A stretch of DNA of 64,000 nt, taken from NCBI GenBank assembly GCA_026826555.1, contig JAKSZT010037198.1:6433775-6497774 (forward strand), in the 5' to 3' direction. The stretch is from Tolypeutes matacus. Lineage: Eukaryota; Chordata; Mammalia; Cingulata; Chlamyphoridae. Positions 23,883-36,118 of the stretch are shown here, piece by piece. Positions within the stretch are counted from its first letter, which is position 1. Every line of letters begins with the position of its first letter. The notes under the pieces are model-generated. The model made no database searches, was not told the DNA's origin, and worked only from the letters and a program-made list of their open reading frames with translations. The position numbers were made by a program, and so were the translations under genes.

Positions 23883-26637
23883 ATGTACAAACAACCTACA
23901 CTGACGCTACAAGAAATACAAGAACTTAATAAACCAATCACATTTAAAGAGATTGAATCAGTCATCAAAAATCTCCCAACAAAGAAAAGTCCAGGATCAG
24001 ATGGCTTTACAAGTGAATTCTACCAAGCATTTTTAGAAGAATTAACAATTCTGTTTAAACTCTTCCAAAAAATGGAAGAGGAGGGAAAATTATCCCACAC
24101 AGTTTATGAAGCCAACATCACCCTAAAACCAAAGCCAGATAAAGACACTGCATAAAAAGAAAATTATAGACAAATCTCTTTAATGAGCACAGATGCAAAA
24201 ATTCTAAACACAAAATATTTGCAAACTGATCCAACAGCATATCAAAAGACATAAATCATGACCAAGTGGGATTTATTCCTGGTATGCAAGGCTGGTTCAA
24301 CATAAGAAACTCAATCAACATACACTAACAAATTGAAGGGAAAAAAATACACGATCATCTCAATCAATGCAAAAGAGGCATTCAACAAATTCCAGCATCC
24401 TTTCTTGATAAAAACACTTCGAAAATAGGAATAGAAGGAAAATTCCTCAATATGATAAAAGGCATATATGAAAAACACAAAGCTAGCATAGTACTCAATG
24501 GATAAAGGCTGAAAGTTTTCCCTCTAAGATTGAAACAAGACAAGGATGCCCACTGTCACCATTGTTATTCAACATTGTACCAGAAGTTCTAGCTAGAGCA
24601 ATTAGACAAGAAAAACTAACAATAAAAGGCATCCAAACAGGAAAAGAGGAAGTAAAACTCTCACTACTTGCAGATGATATGATCCTATATTTAGAAAATT
24701 CTGAAATGTCTACAACAAAGGTACTTGAACGAATAAACGAGTCCAACAAAGTGGCAGGGTACAAGATCAACACGCAAAAATCAGTAATGTTTCTATACAC
24801 TAATACCGAACAATCCGAGGAGGAAATCGGGGGAAAATTCCATTAGAATAGCAACAAAAAGACTCAAATACATACATAACCAATTCAATCAAAGAAGTAT
24901 AGGACCTATATGCAGAAAACTACAAAACAATGCTAAAAGAAATCAATGAAGACGCCAACAAATGGAAAGACATTCCATGCTCAAGGATTGGAAGACTAAA
25001 TATTGTGAAGATGTCAATCCCACCCAAACTGATTTATAGATTCAATGCAATACCAATCAAAATTCCAGAAGTCTACTTTACAGAAATAGAAAAGGCAATT
25101 ACCAAATTTATTTGGAAGGGAAAGTGTACCCAAATAGCCAAAAGCATTCTAAAAAGAAGAGGGACATGCAAGGAATTTCACTGCCTGACTTTGAAACATA
25201 CTATCAAACTACAGTAGTCAAAACAGCATGGGGGAAGAGATGGGGCTTAAGTGGTTGATTGCCTCCTTCCCTCATGGGAGGTCCTGGTTTTGGTCCCCAG
25301 TGCCTCCTAAAAAATAAAAACAACAAGCAAATAAACAAACAAACAAACTCAGGGGAGCCACTGTGGCTCAGTGGTTGAGCGCCAACTTCCCACATACAAG
25401 GTCCCAGGCTCAAACCCCAGCCCCAGTACCTAAAAACAACAAGAACAAAAAAAACACAACAGCATGGAATTAGCATATAGACAGACACACTGATGAATAG
25501 AATAGAGAATTCGGAAATAAATCCTCACCTCTACAGGCCAACTGGTTTTCGACAAACCTACCAAAGCCATGTTAACAGGACAAAACAGTCTCTTCAACAA
25601 ATAGTGTTGGGAGAATTGGATATCTATAACCAAAAGAATGAAAGAGGACCCCTATCTCACTCCCTATATAAGAATTAACTCAAAATGGATCAAAGACCTA
25701 AATATAAAACCCAGGACCATAAAACTACTAGAAGAAAAGTTAGAGGAACTTCTGAAAGACCTTGTGGTTGGTGGTGGTTTCTTGAATCTTACACCCAAAA
25801 TACAAGCAACAACAAAAAAATATAGATCAAGGGGACCTCCTCAAAAATCAAACAATTTTGCACCTCACAGGACTTTGTCAAAAGGGTGAAAAGGCAGCTG
25901 ACTCAATGGGAGAAAATATCTGGAAATCACATATTTGATAAGGGTTTAATATCCATGATATATAAAGAAATGCTACAATTCAACAGTAAAAGGACAAAGA
26001 ACTGAATTTTTAAATGGGCAAAAGACTTGAATAGACATTTGTCCAAGGAAGAAATAGACATGGCAAAAAAAAAAAAAACAAACATGAAAATATGTTTAAC
26101 TTCACCAGAGATAAGGGAATTGCAAACAAAAACTACAATGAGACATCATATCACACATATTAGATTGGCCACTATTAAAAAGAGAACTACAAGTGTTGGA
26201 GGGGATGTGGAGAGATAGGAACAAGTATTCATTGTAGGTGGGAATGTAGACTGGTACAGCTACTGTGGAAGTCTGTTTGGCAGTTCCTAAAGAATTTGAA
26301 TATAGATTTGCTATGTGGCCCAGCAATACCACTACTGGATATATACCCAGAAGAAGTGAGAGCAGTGACATGAATACACATCTATCTGCACACCAATGTT
26401 GATAGCGACATTATTCACAATTGCCAAAAGTTGGAAACAACCCGTGTGTCCAAAACCGATGAATGGATAAACAAACTGTGGTGCATTTGCACAATGGAAT
26501 ATTATGCAGCCATAAGAAGAAATGAACTCGTAAAACATATGACAACACAGATGAACCTGGAGGACATTATGTTGAGTGAAGCAAGCCAGACACAAAAGGA
26601 CAAACATATACTGTATGAGTGTGCTACTATGAATTAA
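23883..26637 (+). pseudogene. L1 element A ORF2 reverse transcriptase remnant
   Basis: Open pieces carry RT motifs: SPGSDGFTSEFYQAF (about 23985), then [15 protein letters not shown] (24668-24712) where active L1s have FADD, and [18 protein letters not shown] at about 24152 and many frameshifts separate them. The piece keeps the catalytic block that element B has lost, so the deletion in B can be measured against it. Confidence 0.85.
25230..25458 (+). mobile_element. Dimeric tRNA SINE (acaacaagc-linked type)
   Basis: Two tRNA-like monomers (about 25232-25308 and 25352-25430) joined by an aaacaaac linker ending caggggagcc. The duplication aacagcatgg lies at about 25222-25231 and again after the A-rich end at about 25459. 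Sister dimers are at 38815 and 52648. Confidence 0.85.
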
Positions 26638-27007
26638 ATATATTGTATAAACTCATGGGGTTAATAACTTGAATATGGGTCATTAGAAAACAGAATGAGA
26701 CCTAGGGAATAGAAAGCTGAGGCTTCACTTGTGCAGAATTGGTAAAAAGGATGTATGTTAATCTCTGGAAATGACTAGAAAAGGTAAAAACCCAAAACAG
26801 TGTCTATAATGAGTATGAAAGGGGTTTAAAGAGAAAGTCTAAGGTCATATATATTACTAAAAGGAAAGCTAAAAAATATAACATGGAACTGGGTAGCATA
26901 ACAAAGCTGTATATGAAATATGAATTTGGGTAAAATTGCATATATAAGATTGTTTTTCTTTGAAATTGAACAAATGTATGATAATACTACAAGATGTTAT
27001 TATCAGA

Positions 27008-27074
27008 CCAAAAAAATTATGCTAAGTGAAAGAAACCAGACACAAAGTACTACCTACTGTTATGACTCCATTTA
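27008..27074 (+). mobile_element. Older L1 fragment
   Basis: ORF2-end text (attatgctaagtgaaagaaa ... atgactccatttata). It continues beyond the LTR and the duplicated block at 29310, so it is the substrate of those insertions. Confidence 0.7.
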
Positions 27075-27079
27075 TATAA

Positions 27080-27920
27080 TGTATTAGTCAGCCAAAAGGG
27101 GTGCTGATGCAAAGTTCCAGAAATCTGTTGGCTTTTATAAAGCGTATTTATTTGGGGTAAAAGCTTACAGTTACTGGGGAAGCGGCTGTGGCTCAATCAG
27201 TAGGGCTCCCGTTTACCATATGGGAGGCCCCGGGTTCGGTTCCCAGGGCCTCCTGGTGAAGGCAAGCCCGCCCGCACAGCGTGGTTAGCTGACCCAGCGA
27301 GCACAAGCAGCAAGGGGGGGATAAATGAATAAATAAATAAAATCTTTAAAAAAAAAAAAAAAAAAGCTTACAGTTACAAGGCCCTAAAGAGTCCAACTCA
27401 AAGTTGATTTCTCACCCCAAAGTCAGTTGTCACTGTTGAGGCAAGATGGCGGGCGATGTGTGCCTGGTCTCTTCTTCCTTCTTCCTCTTAAGGTTCCATG
27501 GATCCAGCTTCTTCCAACCTCAGCTGTAGGCTAGCATAGGGCTCAGCTGCTCTGTTCTCTTCAGCTGCAAACTATCAGGTGAATGACTCATCTCTATTCC
27601 TGGGGCTGCAGGATCTAAGTTCTCTCCTCTTCCCGGTCTATGGATCTCCCTTCCTCTGTGTATCTTCTGTGTTCTCCGTGAGTGTCCATTTATATAGCCC
27701 AAGAGGGCAGGTATTTATGATATTTATGACCCCTAAATGGTCTGGTGACTCTGCATGCCCTAATGACATGGTCAAATCAAAACCCTAATCTTAACATAAT
27801 CAAGTAAACGTAAAACCTTTGAATTTAATACAATCAAAGGGTATCAAGCTCAGAGAAACAAACCAGTTTACAAACATAATCAATACATTTTTTGTAATTC
27901 ATAAATATCAAACTGCCACA
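27080..27920 (-). mobile_element. Solo LTR with SINE inside
   Basis: The + strand runs TGTATTAGTCAGCC to ACTGCCACA, with a perfect 5-bp duplication tataa (27075-27079 and 27921-27925). Sense is minus: a TATA box (ctatataaatgg, about 27697-27686) and the polyadenylation side toward 27080. It carries AAGATGGCGG, a YY1-type site, at 27443-27452. A DAS SINE occupies 27175-27363. Related to 32496-33096 and 53343-53887. Confidence 0.88.
27175..27363 (+). mobile_element. DAS SINE in the LTR
   Basis: Full length, with the perfect 14-bp duplication aagcttacagttac at 27161-27174 and 27364-27377. Confidence 0.95.
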
Positions 27921-27978
27921 TATAACATGTAAATATTAAATCAATTTATAAAGATGAAGTTAGACTAGTGGTTATGTA
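27779..27978 (+). repeat. Left copy of a 200-bp direct repeat
   Basis: Covers the end of the solo LTR, its tataa duplication and about 53 bases of old L1. It is repeated at 29114-29309 at roughly 93% identity by eye. Together they flank a poly(A)-ended insert and look like an exceptionally long target-site duplication. Confidence 0.85.
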
Positions 27979-29113
27979 AGCACTGAGGCTTGCCTGACAC
28001 TTCTTATATATAAAACCAGGACAGGCTCAGCTAACATGCACCCTTTCATACTTCCTCCTTTTTGGAATGTACATTTGATGGCTGGAGAATAGCAATCACT
28101 TTGCAACCACAGGGGAAAGACCAATAAAATTACAGAGACTTCAGCCCTGACACCCTTGACTTGCCAAACCAAAGCCAGCAACTTCCGAACTGTAAACTTC
28201 GTATTATTTAAGAAAAATAAATCCCATATCTTATTAAACCCTACTTTTTGTGTTTCCTATGACATGCAGCTGAACACAATTCCTACAAATGCAATCTAAT
28301 AGGAAAGAGAAAAGCATAAAAAGTTTAATGGAAATCCACAGAGAAAGTTCTGACAGAGGCATGGGTAGAAGGGGTTGGGTAGGTAAACATATAGAGAAAG
28401 AAAAGTTGGTTCATTCATTGGTTCAATTATCATTGTCAATCACTGTACTAGGTGCTGGGGATACAGACAAAAGACAAACTGCCCCTCATTAACTACGAAC
28501 CGGAGAACAGACAGATAAAGAAGGTATTAAAATACGGAGTTATTTATAAAGGGCAGCCACCCTCAGTGGTACCAGGTTGTATCTGCAGGGATCTCTATCT
28601 TTTTCTAATTTCCACAAAGGTGCCATCTGGTCATCAAGCCTTGTACACAAAGATGTTTTAGAGACTGGCCTTAGCCCTACAGCTACTAAAAAACAAACAA
28701 ACAAACAACAACAACAAAAAACAGAAATAGAGGTAAACATAGGGTACCCTGAGTAGGAGTTCATCCAATGATGAAACTATTAGCTACACAAGTTGCATAT
28801 TACCTGTGGATTTTATTTATCTTTCACTGCCACCCCTATCCAATTTTCCATGATCATGTCATAATATAGTTAAAAATCAAACCAAGTTCATTAATGTGGC
28901 TCAGAGGACAACTAAGTGTAACCGTAAGTAAAGAACTAGAAACAGTTAATATTTAATATTTTTGTAGCGTGTTCTATGGGTTTAAAGACCACGCATTTTT
29001 CTTTTATTTCATTTATTATCAGTTATTAAATAACACTACTGAATGACTAAAACTTAAAGATTATGTTTTTCTCATTACAAGCACATAATAAAGGGAAGAA
29101 AAAAAAAAAAAAA
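27979..29113 (+). mobile_element. Poly(A)-ended insert of unknown source
   Basis: A 1.1 kb segment between the direct repeats. It starts with LTR-like text (27979-28280), holds a MIR/L2-like stretch (about 28408-28470, ctgtactaggtgctggggat) and ends AATAAA (29087-29092), then a run of A. I see no open frame that I recognise. It could be a retroposed noncoding transcript. Confidence 0.6.
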
Positions 29114-29309
29114 AAAACCTAATCTTAACATAATCAAGTAAACGTAAAACCTTTGAATTTAATATAATCAAAAGGGTATCACATCCAGAAGAACCAGTTT
29201 ACAAACAATCAATTTTTTTTTTGTAATTCATAAATAATATCAAACTGCCACATAAACATGTAAATATTAAATCAATTTATAAAGATGAAGTTAGACTAGT
29301 GGTTATGTA
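29114..29309 (+). repeat. Right copy of the 200-bp direct repeat
   Basis: Follows the poly(A) directly. Beyond it the old L1 text continues in register (tactggggacagactgctaa), so this copy keeps the original downstream junction. Confidence 0.85.
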
Positions 29310-29745
29310 GTACTGGGGACAGACTGCTAAGGGATGTGGAGTTTTTCTTTTTGAAGTAATGAAATTGTTCTAAAATCTTTTGTGGTGATGAATGCAAAAC
29401 ATTGTAATTATACTAAAAGCCATTAATTACACACTTTGAATAGATTGTATGGTATAAGAATATATCTGACTAAAAGTGCTTAATAAATAAGTAATTGTGC
29501 AAGAATAGCCAGAAATCAGAGCTATGTACTATAGGAGAAGCACGGACAGACTGAGAGGTGAAGAATTTTCTTGTGTGTTTTTCATTTATTATTACTATTA
29601 TTGAAATAACGAAAATGCTCTAATAATGATTGAAGTGATAAATGCACAATGCTGAGATTATACCAAATACCATTGATTGTACACTTTGGGTGAATTTTAT
29701 CTATAAAATTGATTTGTTTAAAAAAATAAAAAAAGAAAGAAACAG
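29310..29745 (+). mobile_element. Old L1 3' ends
   Basis: Two pieces of L1 3' end text (ggacagactgctaaggg ... gtggtgatgaatgcaaaac; then a second, similar piece from about 29520 to 29740). From 29745 to 30030 nothing is recognised. Confidence 0.7.
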
Positions 29746-30029
29746 TATCTAAGCGCGCAGCAATGAGACCTGTGAATATGCTCACAGACTAGGTGCAGGA
29801 AATAGGTGTTTTCATCTCTGTATTGCTAATGTCTATTGATATTGTGGACTATCAACTGTTTGTGAAAAAGGAGCTGTTTTTGAAAGGGAAATGGCTTGGG
29901 AGAGGCCTGTGCTTTAATAAATAATTTTCCAAGCAACCCTGCACCACCCTCAAACAAACTGACAACAGGAATTTTTCAAGAAAGTTTCACCTAAATCTAA
30001 ATGAATTTTGGCTTTCAAAAAAAGTTTCA

Positions 30030-30521
30030 ACAAAAATTCAACTCACAGAACAGGAGAACATATCTGCAAATCACACATCTGATAAAGGACTTGTATCTAG
30101 AATATATACATTAATTCTATAACTCAGTAATAAAAAGAAAATGGGCAAAGGTTATGAATAATCACTTCTCCAAAGAAAATACACAAATGGCCAAAAAGCA
30201 CAAGAGAATACACCCAATATCATCAGTCATTAGGGAAATGCAAATAAAAACCATGAGAGATTTGGAATTAGAGATGGTAAATACTATACTATGAATATAC
30301 TAAATGCCATTGAATTGTTCACTTTAAAATGGTTAATTTTATGTTATATTATTGAGGGGGAACACAACTCAATTGGAGAGGGGGAAAAACATGTTGTAGT
30401 TTCCTCTATGGATTTGGTATTATTTTTTCAATCTCTTAAGTTTGGAATTATTTCCAAATAAAAAGTTTAAGGGAAATTAAAAAGAAAAAAGGTGAAAATG
30501 AGCCACTCACTAGGAGAGCCA
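30030..30521 (+). mobile_element. Old L1 ORF2/3' fragment
   Basis: Text such as gcaaatcacacatctgataa and attagggaaatgcaaa is L1 ORF2 C-terminal. It continues past the LTR at 31292. Confidence 0.75.
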
Positions 30522-31291
30522 TGCAGCAGTTTGAAACTTCTGTGAACCCCAGAAAATCCTATTCTTAAAGCTAATCCAGGGAAGCGTCTGTGGCTCAATT
30601 GGTTGGGCTCCCATTTACCATATGAGAGGCCCCGGGTTTGATTCCCGGGGCCTCCTGGTGAAGGCAAGCAGGCCTGCTCAGCGCAGTGAGCTGACGGCCT
30701 GTGTGATGCATTGAGTTGGCGCAGCAAGATGACACAACAAAGGGAGACAAGCAGACACAGAAAAACACACAGCAAATGGACACAGCATGCAATCAGCAAG
30801 GGTGAGGATAAAAAAAAAAAAAAAAAAAGCGAATCCATTCCTGTGCCTGTCAACCTATTGTACGTGGGACCTTCTGATTTAACTGCTTAAGGGCCTTTGA
30901 TTGGCTTGTGGGACTCAGGGTAGGTCTTATGCATTCTCTTACTGGAGTTATAAACAGAGGAGTAAAAAGCTACAGAAACAAAAATTGCCACAGAGACAGA
31001 GAGAAGCCTCCAGAAGATGAAATCAACAACACAGGAGAGAGAAAATCCACAGACAGAGCTGCCAGAAGCAGAAAGCAATGAGGCCAGAAAGGGAGGGGAG
31101 AGAGAAGTGAAGGCTGCCATGTGCCCGATCATCCACAGATGCAGCTCATGGAGAAAGGATCTCCTGACGATGCCTTGATTTGGACATTTTCACAGCCTCA
31201 AAAATGTAAGCTTTTAACCTAATTCCCACTGTAAAAGTAATATACCTATTTCTTGTATATTTCTCCCAGCAGCTTTTAACAAATTAAAACA
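30522..31291 (+). mobile_element. Solo LTR split by a SINE
   Basis: Starts TGCAGCAGTTTG and ends AAATTAAAACA. The flanks are agcca (30517-30521) and ggcta (31292-31296), a decayed 5-bp duplication with two transitions. Inside are a TATA-like ttataaacagag (about 30949) and the typical gatgccttgatttgg ... cctcaaaaatgtaagc closing text. It sits inside an old L1 that resumes on the other side. Confidence 0.75.
30579..30825 (+). mobile_element. DAS SINE, long variant
   Basis: A tRNA part plus a longer body (gacacaacaaagggagac, acagcaaatggacacag). The duplication is aaagctaatcca (30567-30578) against aaagcgaatcca (30826-30837). The same subtype is at 36422 and 32204. Confidence 0.9.
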
Positions 31292-31965
31292 GGCTATAAT
31301 AAAAAAGATAATAACAAGGGTTGGCAAGGATGTAGAGAAATCATAACACTCATACACTGCTGGTGGGAATGTAGAATAGAACAGCCACTTTGGAGAACAG
31401 CCTGGCAGATCCTCAAAATGTTAAACATAGAGTGAACACACCACGCAGAAATTCTATTTATGGGGATATACACAGGAGAAATGAAAACATATGTCCAGAT
31501 AAAATCTTGTATATGAATGTTCACTGAAACATTATTCATAATAGCCAAAAAGTGGAAACAACCCAAGTGTCCATCAACCAATGAATGAATAAACAAAATA
31601 TAGTATATACATACAATGGAATATCACTCACACGTAAAAAAGAATCAAGTTCTGATACATGCTGCTACACAGAACACTGAAGACATTATGCTGGGTGAAA
31701 TAAGCCAGACACAAAGGACAAATACTGTATGCTATCATTTATATGAAATACCTAGAATAAGCAAATTCTTAATAGAGACAGAAAGTAGATTGCAGGTTAT
31801 GGGAGTGGGGAGTTATTGCTTAATGGTATACAGTTTCTGTTTAGAAAGACTGAAAAGTTTTGGTATTAGATGGTGGTAATGGTAGCACAACATTGTGAAC
31901 ACCACTGAATTGTATGCTTCAAGGTGGTTATGTTATATATATGTTACCACCAAAATAGAATACTT
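31292..31965 (+). mobile_element. Old L1 ORF2 end and 3'UTR
   Basis: Standard old L1 text: acactgctggtgggaatgta, aacccaagtgtccatcaacc, attatgctgggtgaaataag, then gtagcacaacattgtgaac. Confidence 0.85.
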
Positions 31966-32203
31966 TTTCACACACACAAACAAAGAATCAGCAGTGAAGG
32001 TCAACAAGGGAGAGCACCAGGGAGACAGGTGTCAAAAAACTCTGTTTGAAAATCAGAAAGGCAATGGACAACTAGATAGAAAACCAACCATGGCAGGGAG
32101 TGAGGGTAGAGGGGTGGCCTTAAAGCATGCATATTATCTGCAACAACGCAAAAACTTTCTATTAAACAAAGCATAGCAAATAAGTTAAAATATAGTACTC
32201 CTT

Positions 32204-32481
32204 GGGAAGCGGATGTGGCTCAAGTGGTTGGGCTCCCATCTACCATATGGGAGGCCCTGGGTTTGGTTCCCGGGGCCTCCTGGTGAGAGCAAGCTGGCCC
32301 GCACTCATGGAGAGCTGACAGCCCACACACGTTGAGAGCTGGCACAGCAAGAAGATACAGCAAAGGGAGACAAGCAGACACAGAGGAAAAACGTGCAGCG
32401 AATGGACACAGAAAGCAGACAGCGAGCATAAGCGGCCGGGGCGGGGGGGAATAAATAAAAATAAATCTTTAAAAATATATA
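32204..32481 (+). mobile_element. DAS SINE, long variant
   Basis: A full tRNA part plus long body and (AAAT)n tail. The 13-bp duplication is tatagtactcctt (32191-32203) against tatagtacccctt (32482-32494). Confidence 0.92.
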
Positions 32482-32495
32482 TATAGTACCCCTTA

Positions 32496-33096
32496 TGTAT
32501 TAGTCAGCCAAAGGGTGCTAATGCAAAATACCAGAAATTGGTTGGCTTTCATAAAGGGTATTTATTTGGGGTAAAAGCCCACAGTTACCAGGCAATAAAG
32601 CGTAAGTTACTTCCCTCAACAAAGTTTATTGCCACGTGTCGCAGCAAGATGCTACCGACGTCTGCAAGGGTTCAGGCTTCCTGGGTTCCTCTCTTCCTGG
32701 AGCTTGCTTGTCTCCAGGTCCTCTAGTTATCTCCACAAGGTCAGCTGTAGACTATGAGGCTCTCTAGGCTTTACCTCTCGCCACAAGGCCAGCTATGGAC
32801 TATCAGGCAAAGCTTTTCTCTTTTCCCGGGCCTTCTCTCCTTCACGACCAAGCTCCACATGTTCACTTCCCAGGGCTCCAGCTCAAAAAGTCAGCATCAA
32901 AAACTCCAACATCAAAACTCCAACTTCTCTGCTCTGCCATGTAGTTTTATCTCTGAGTCCCCAGGGACTTAACATCCTACTGACATGGCCCAATCAAAGC
33001 CCAAATCATAATTTAATTATGCCCAAAGGAACAGACCAGTTTACAAACATAATCCATATCTATTTGTGGAATTCATAACTATATCAAACTGTGACA
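32496..33096 (-). mobile_element. Solo LTR
   Basis: The + strand runs TGTATTAGTCAGCC to AAACTGTGACA, with 5-bp duplications cctta (32491-32495) and ccata (33097-33101). Sense is minus, by comparison with 53343-53887. Confidence 0.85.
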
Positions 33097-33229
33097 CCAT
33101 ATTATTAAATAAAAGGGTATAGATTTTGCAAAATTCTACATGATAAAAATGTAAATTTCTGAGTTTTCTTTAAATATTGAAGAGTTCACTGAATGCAACC
33201 CCTATTATATCTTTCACAAACCTTAAGAA

Positions 33230-33335
33230 TCTGAGAAATTGAAAAACGTATATATTTATTCATCTGTGTTTACTTTTTAGTTTTTAATTGTTTATATTTT
33301 CAATTATTAAATGTACAAAATAAAGTGAAAAAGAA
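33230..33335 (+). mobile_element. Short 5'-truncated L1 3' end
   Basis: About 100 bases that match the 3'UTR of the L1 at 46320-46407 (tatatttattcatctgtg, caattattaaatgtacaaaataaag). Confidence 0.75.
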
Positions 33336-34116
33336 CCTGAGAAATCCATATATGGACCCTCACAGTAAAGATTTTTCTAATGTCTGCTATACAGCAAAAC
33401 TTTCACTATCTCTAAAGATCAAAGTCATTTTTAAAGTTTTTCAATATAATTAACTTAGGGACAATATTTTTTCCCTAGAGCATTTGAGCAAAATCTAGTA
33501 ATACATGTTTCCTCACAAATTTCTATATTTTATTTACTTATAACCATTTATTTTATAATAACTTCCTAAAATCTATATATTCAATTCTGGAAAAATGATT
33601 AACTAAATTATGGAAAATTAGAAAGTTGTTATAAAAAATATTTTTAAGTTAAGAATGAATTATTTTAACTAGGTAAAAACCATGCTCAAAACTGAAAGAA
33701 ATATATCTGTCCCCAGTGTAAAATTATAAATGGAAAAAGAAAAGGTGAGGAGGGTAAGGGAAGGAAGGTAGAGGTAGGAACCAGGAGAATGAAAACAAGT
33801 ATCTTGACAAGGCCCAGGCTCTTTCATAAGGTGAAGAGAAAATCCAAGGGCAATTACCTTAATGTTCTCATTTTCTCTTTCTTCTTTATCTTATAACATC
33901 ATTAAATTACTATTACATGAAATTACACTCAACAAACAGCTTCTCAATACACAAGAGTAATTTGACATCTCAGAAAGCTATCACAGTCACACTTCCAAAA
34001 CAATAATACCTGTAATTAGGAATTTCCCAAGATACAAATTAATGCAGGAAATTCTCCAATTTACAGAACAAGATGACTTTGGGAATCATCAAATTTCAGG
34101 CCTAAAGAAAGTTAAC
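33336..34116. other. Intron sequence with no recognised feature
   Basis: AT-rich intronic sequence. A purine-rich patch lies at 33740-33790. No repeat that I can name. Confidence 0.5.
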
Positions 34117-34313
34117 AGGGAAGCGGCTGTGGCTCAATCAGTGGGGCTCCCGTTTACCATATGGGAGGCCCCGGGTTCGGTTCCCGGGACCTCCTGGTGA
34201 GGGCGGGCCCGCCCGCACGGCGTGGTTGGCTGACCCGGCGAGCGCAAGCAGCAGGGGGGGGATAAATGAATAAATAAATAAAATCTTTAAAAAAAATTAA
34301 AAAAAATAAAAAA
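34117..34313 (+). mobile_element. DAS SINE
   Basis: Full length, with the 13-bp duplication aaagaaagttaac at 34104-34116 and 34314-34326. Confidence 0.95.
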
Positions 34314-34344
34314 AAAGAAAGTTAACACCCAAACAACTGGCACT

Positions 34345-34349
<5 letters not shown>

Positions 34350-34384
<35 letters not shown>

Positions 34385-34385
34385 G
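34350..34385. repeat. (TA)/(CA)n microsatellite
   Basis: A TATATA run passing into (CA)14 or so. Confidence 0.9.
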
Positions 34386-34499
34386 GACAATTCCATGTGT
34401 ACCTGCTACTAATTAATCAATATGAGGCAATACTATAGTCATGGGAAAAAAAAGTTTTCTTTCTTCTCTCTGAGGTCTGAGGTATTTTGGGACCTTGGT

Positions 34500-34830
34500 T
34501 ATTTTTTCTTTTTCTTTTTTTTTATTTATTTAAATTTTTTATTGTGGTAACATATATACAACTCAAAATTTCCCACTTTAACCACTTTCAGGTGTACAAT
34601 TCCGTGGTATTCATTACATTCACAATGTTGTGCTACCATCATTACCATCTATTATCAAAACCTTTTCCTCACCCCAAAAAGAAACTTGATACCAATTAAG
34701 CAATAACTGTCCATTCCCACTCACCACCCCCCTTCTGTATTCTGTTAACCTGTAATCTACTTTCTGTCTCTATACATTTGCTTATTTGATGTAATTAATA
34801 TAAGTAAAATCATGCAATATACACCTAAAG
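34500..34830 (-). mobile_element. Old L1 3'UTR
   Basis: Reverse-oriented L1M-type 3' end (ttattgtggtaacatatata, ttaaccactttcaggtgtac, gtaatctactttctgtctc). Confidence 0.75.
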
Positions 34831-34846
34831 CAAAATATGAACTATA

Positions 34847-35215
34847 TGGGAAGCAGATGTGGCTCAAGAAATTGGGTGCCTACCTACCACATGGGAGATC
34901 CAGGATTCGGTTCCTGGTGCCTCCTAAAGACAACGAGCAAGACACCACGGGCTGGCAAGGTGGGCTGGCACAAGATGACGCAACAAGATGATGCAAGAAG
35001 AGACACAACAAGCAGGGAGCGGAGGTAGTTCAAGCAATTGGGCACTTCCTTCCCACATGGGAGGTCCCAGTGCTTCCTTAAAAAGGAAGATGAACAGACA
35101 CAGAGAGCACACGATGAACAGACACAGAGAACAGACAGCCAGTGCAAAAGATGGGGGTGGGGGGTGGGAGGGAATAGAAATAAATTTTAAAAAATAAAGT
35201 AAAATAAATCTAAAA
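34847..35215 (+). mobile_element. Dimeric tRNA SINE
   Basis: Two tRNA-like units (about 34851-34930 and 35019-35080) separated by a gctggcaca/gatgacgcaac linker, with a ga-rich end and an A-rich tail. Target duplication not fixed. Confidence 0.8.
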
Positions 35216-36000
35216 ATACGGGCTTACCATTTTTAAATATATATCAACTATAGTTAACAGTAATATTTTTATCATTCTTGCATCAACTGTAACAAAGGTA
35301 ACAAACCAATGTTAAGTGTCAACAATGGGGGGTGGTATATGAGAATGCTGTATTTTTTATTCTTAGAAAAATGTGACATGTCATAGAAACAACCAAACTT
35401 GTCAGTTATACTGTTTTACTTTGAGACTTCTCTGAAAGTACATGTGGCCAATTGCAGGTCAAAGCTTCATCTTCAGGAAAAAAAAAAAAAAAAAAAAGAA
35501 CTTTACACAAGAAGCAAGGCAAGTATATAAATTATGTTCTTCCTTGGAAAGCTAAAAGAAGTATTACAATTTTTCTGCTCTTCAAGCAGCCTTCATACTT
35601 AGCGGATTATATCATTCTGACTATTCCAGTCATGTGAAATCAGACTGATTTTTCCCACAGTAACAATAAAGTAACAGGGCCCTGGCTCACCAAACTTGAG
35701 AACTCTTACCTCCAGAGGAACACTGTGTAGTACACAGGCAAACAATATAAAGGTGGCACAAATTCATGGAATGCCAAAGACTTGGGAGAGGGGAAGGGTT
35801 ATTAAGTAATTTCACCAGCCTATAAAATATTTTTATGTTAAAATAAACACCAGAACAGATATCTTTATTTAAAGTTTTTTACCAAATTTTAAGAAAGAGA
35901 TTGCTGCCATTTTATTTAACCTGTTTCAACACATAAAATGGAAACATGCAAAGACCCTTGCAGTTTATAATTTTATACATTTTCTTATCTTCTGTCTTCA
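35216..36000. other. Intron sequence with no recognised feature
   Basis: A poly(A) run at 35477-35498 and otherwise unassigned AT-rich sequence. Confidence 0.45.
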
Positions 36001-36118
36001 CCACTAGACTTCAAGCACTATGAGGACAAGAACCACTTCTATGTCATTCACCACTGCACCAAACCTTAGTGCCTGACCACAGCAGTACTCATAAATGTCT
36101 ACTGAATGAAGGCTGCTC
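36000..36118 (+). repeat. L2 LINE 3' end
   Basis: Typical L2 closing text (ccactagacttcaagcac, gaggacaagaacc, gtctactgaatgaa). Confidence 0.8.

Larger units (their letters stand above)
23400..27005 (+). mobile_element. L1 element A, 3' half (ORF2 and 3'UTR)
   Basis: The host L1 resumes after the nested element: the ORF2 linker, RT (from about 23880), C-terminal region to about 26637 and an A-rich 3'UTR to about 27005. Frames are broken many times. It is interrupted by a DAS SINE (23546-23734) and a dimeric SINE (25230-25458). Confidence 0.85.

Noticed and set aside
14250..27005. A target duplication for L1 element A (gagaaagaag against gtgaaagaaa)
   Set aside because: The right-hand match belongs to ordinary old L1 text, and the upstream flank is not that L1, so the similarity is accidental.
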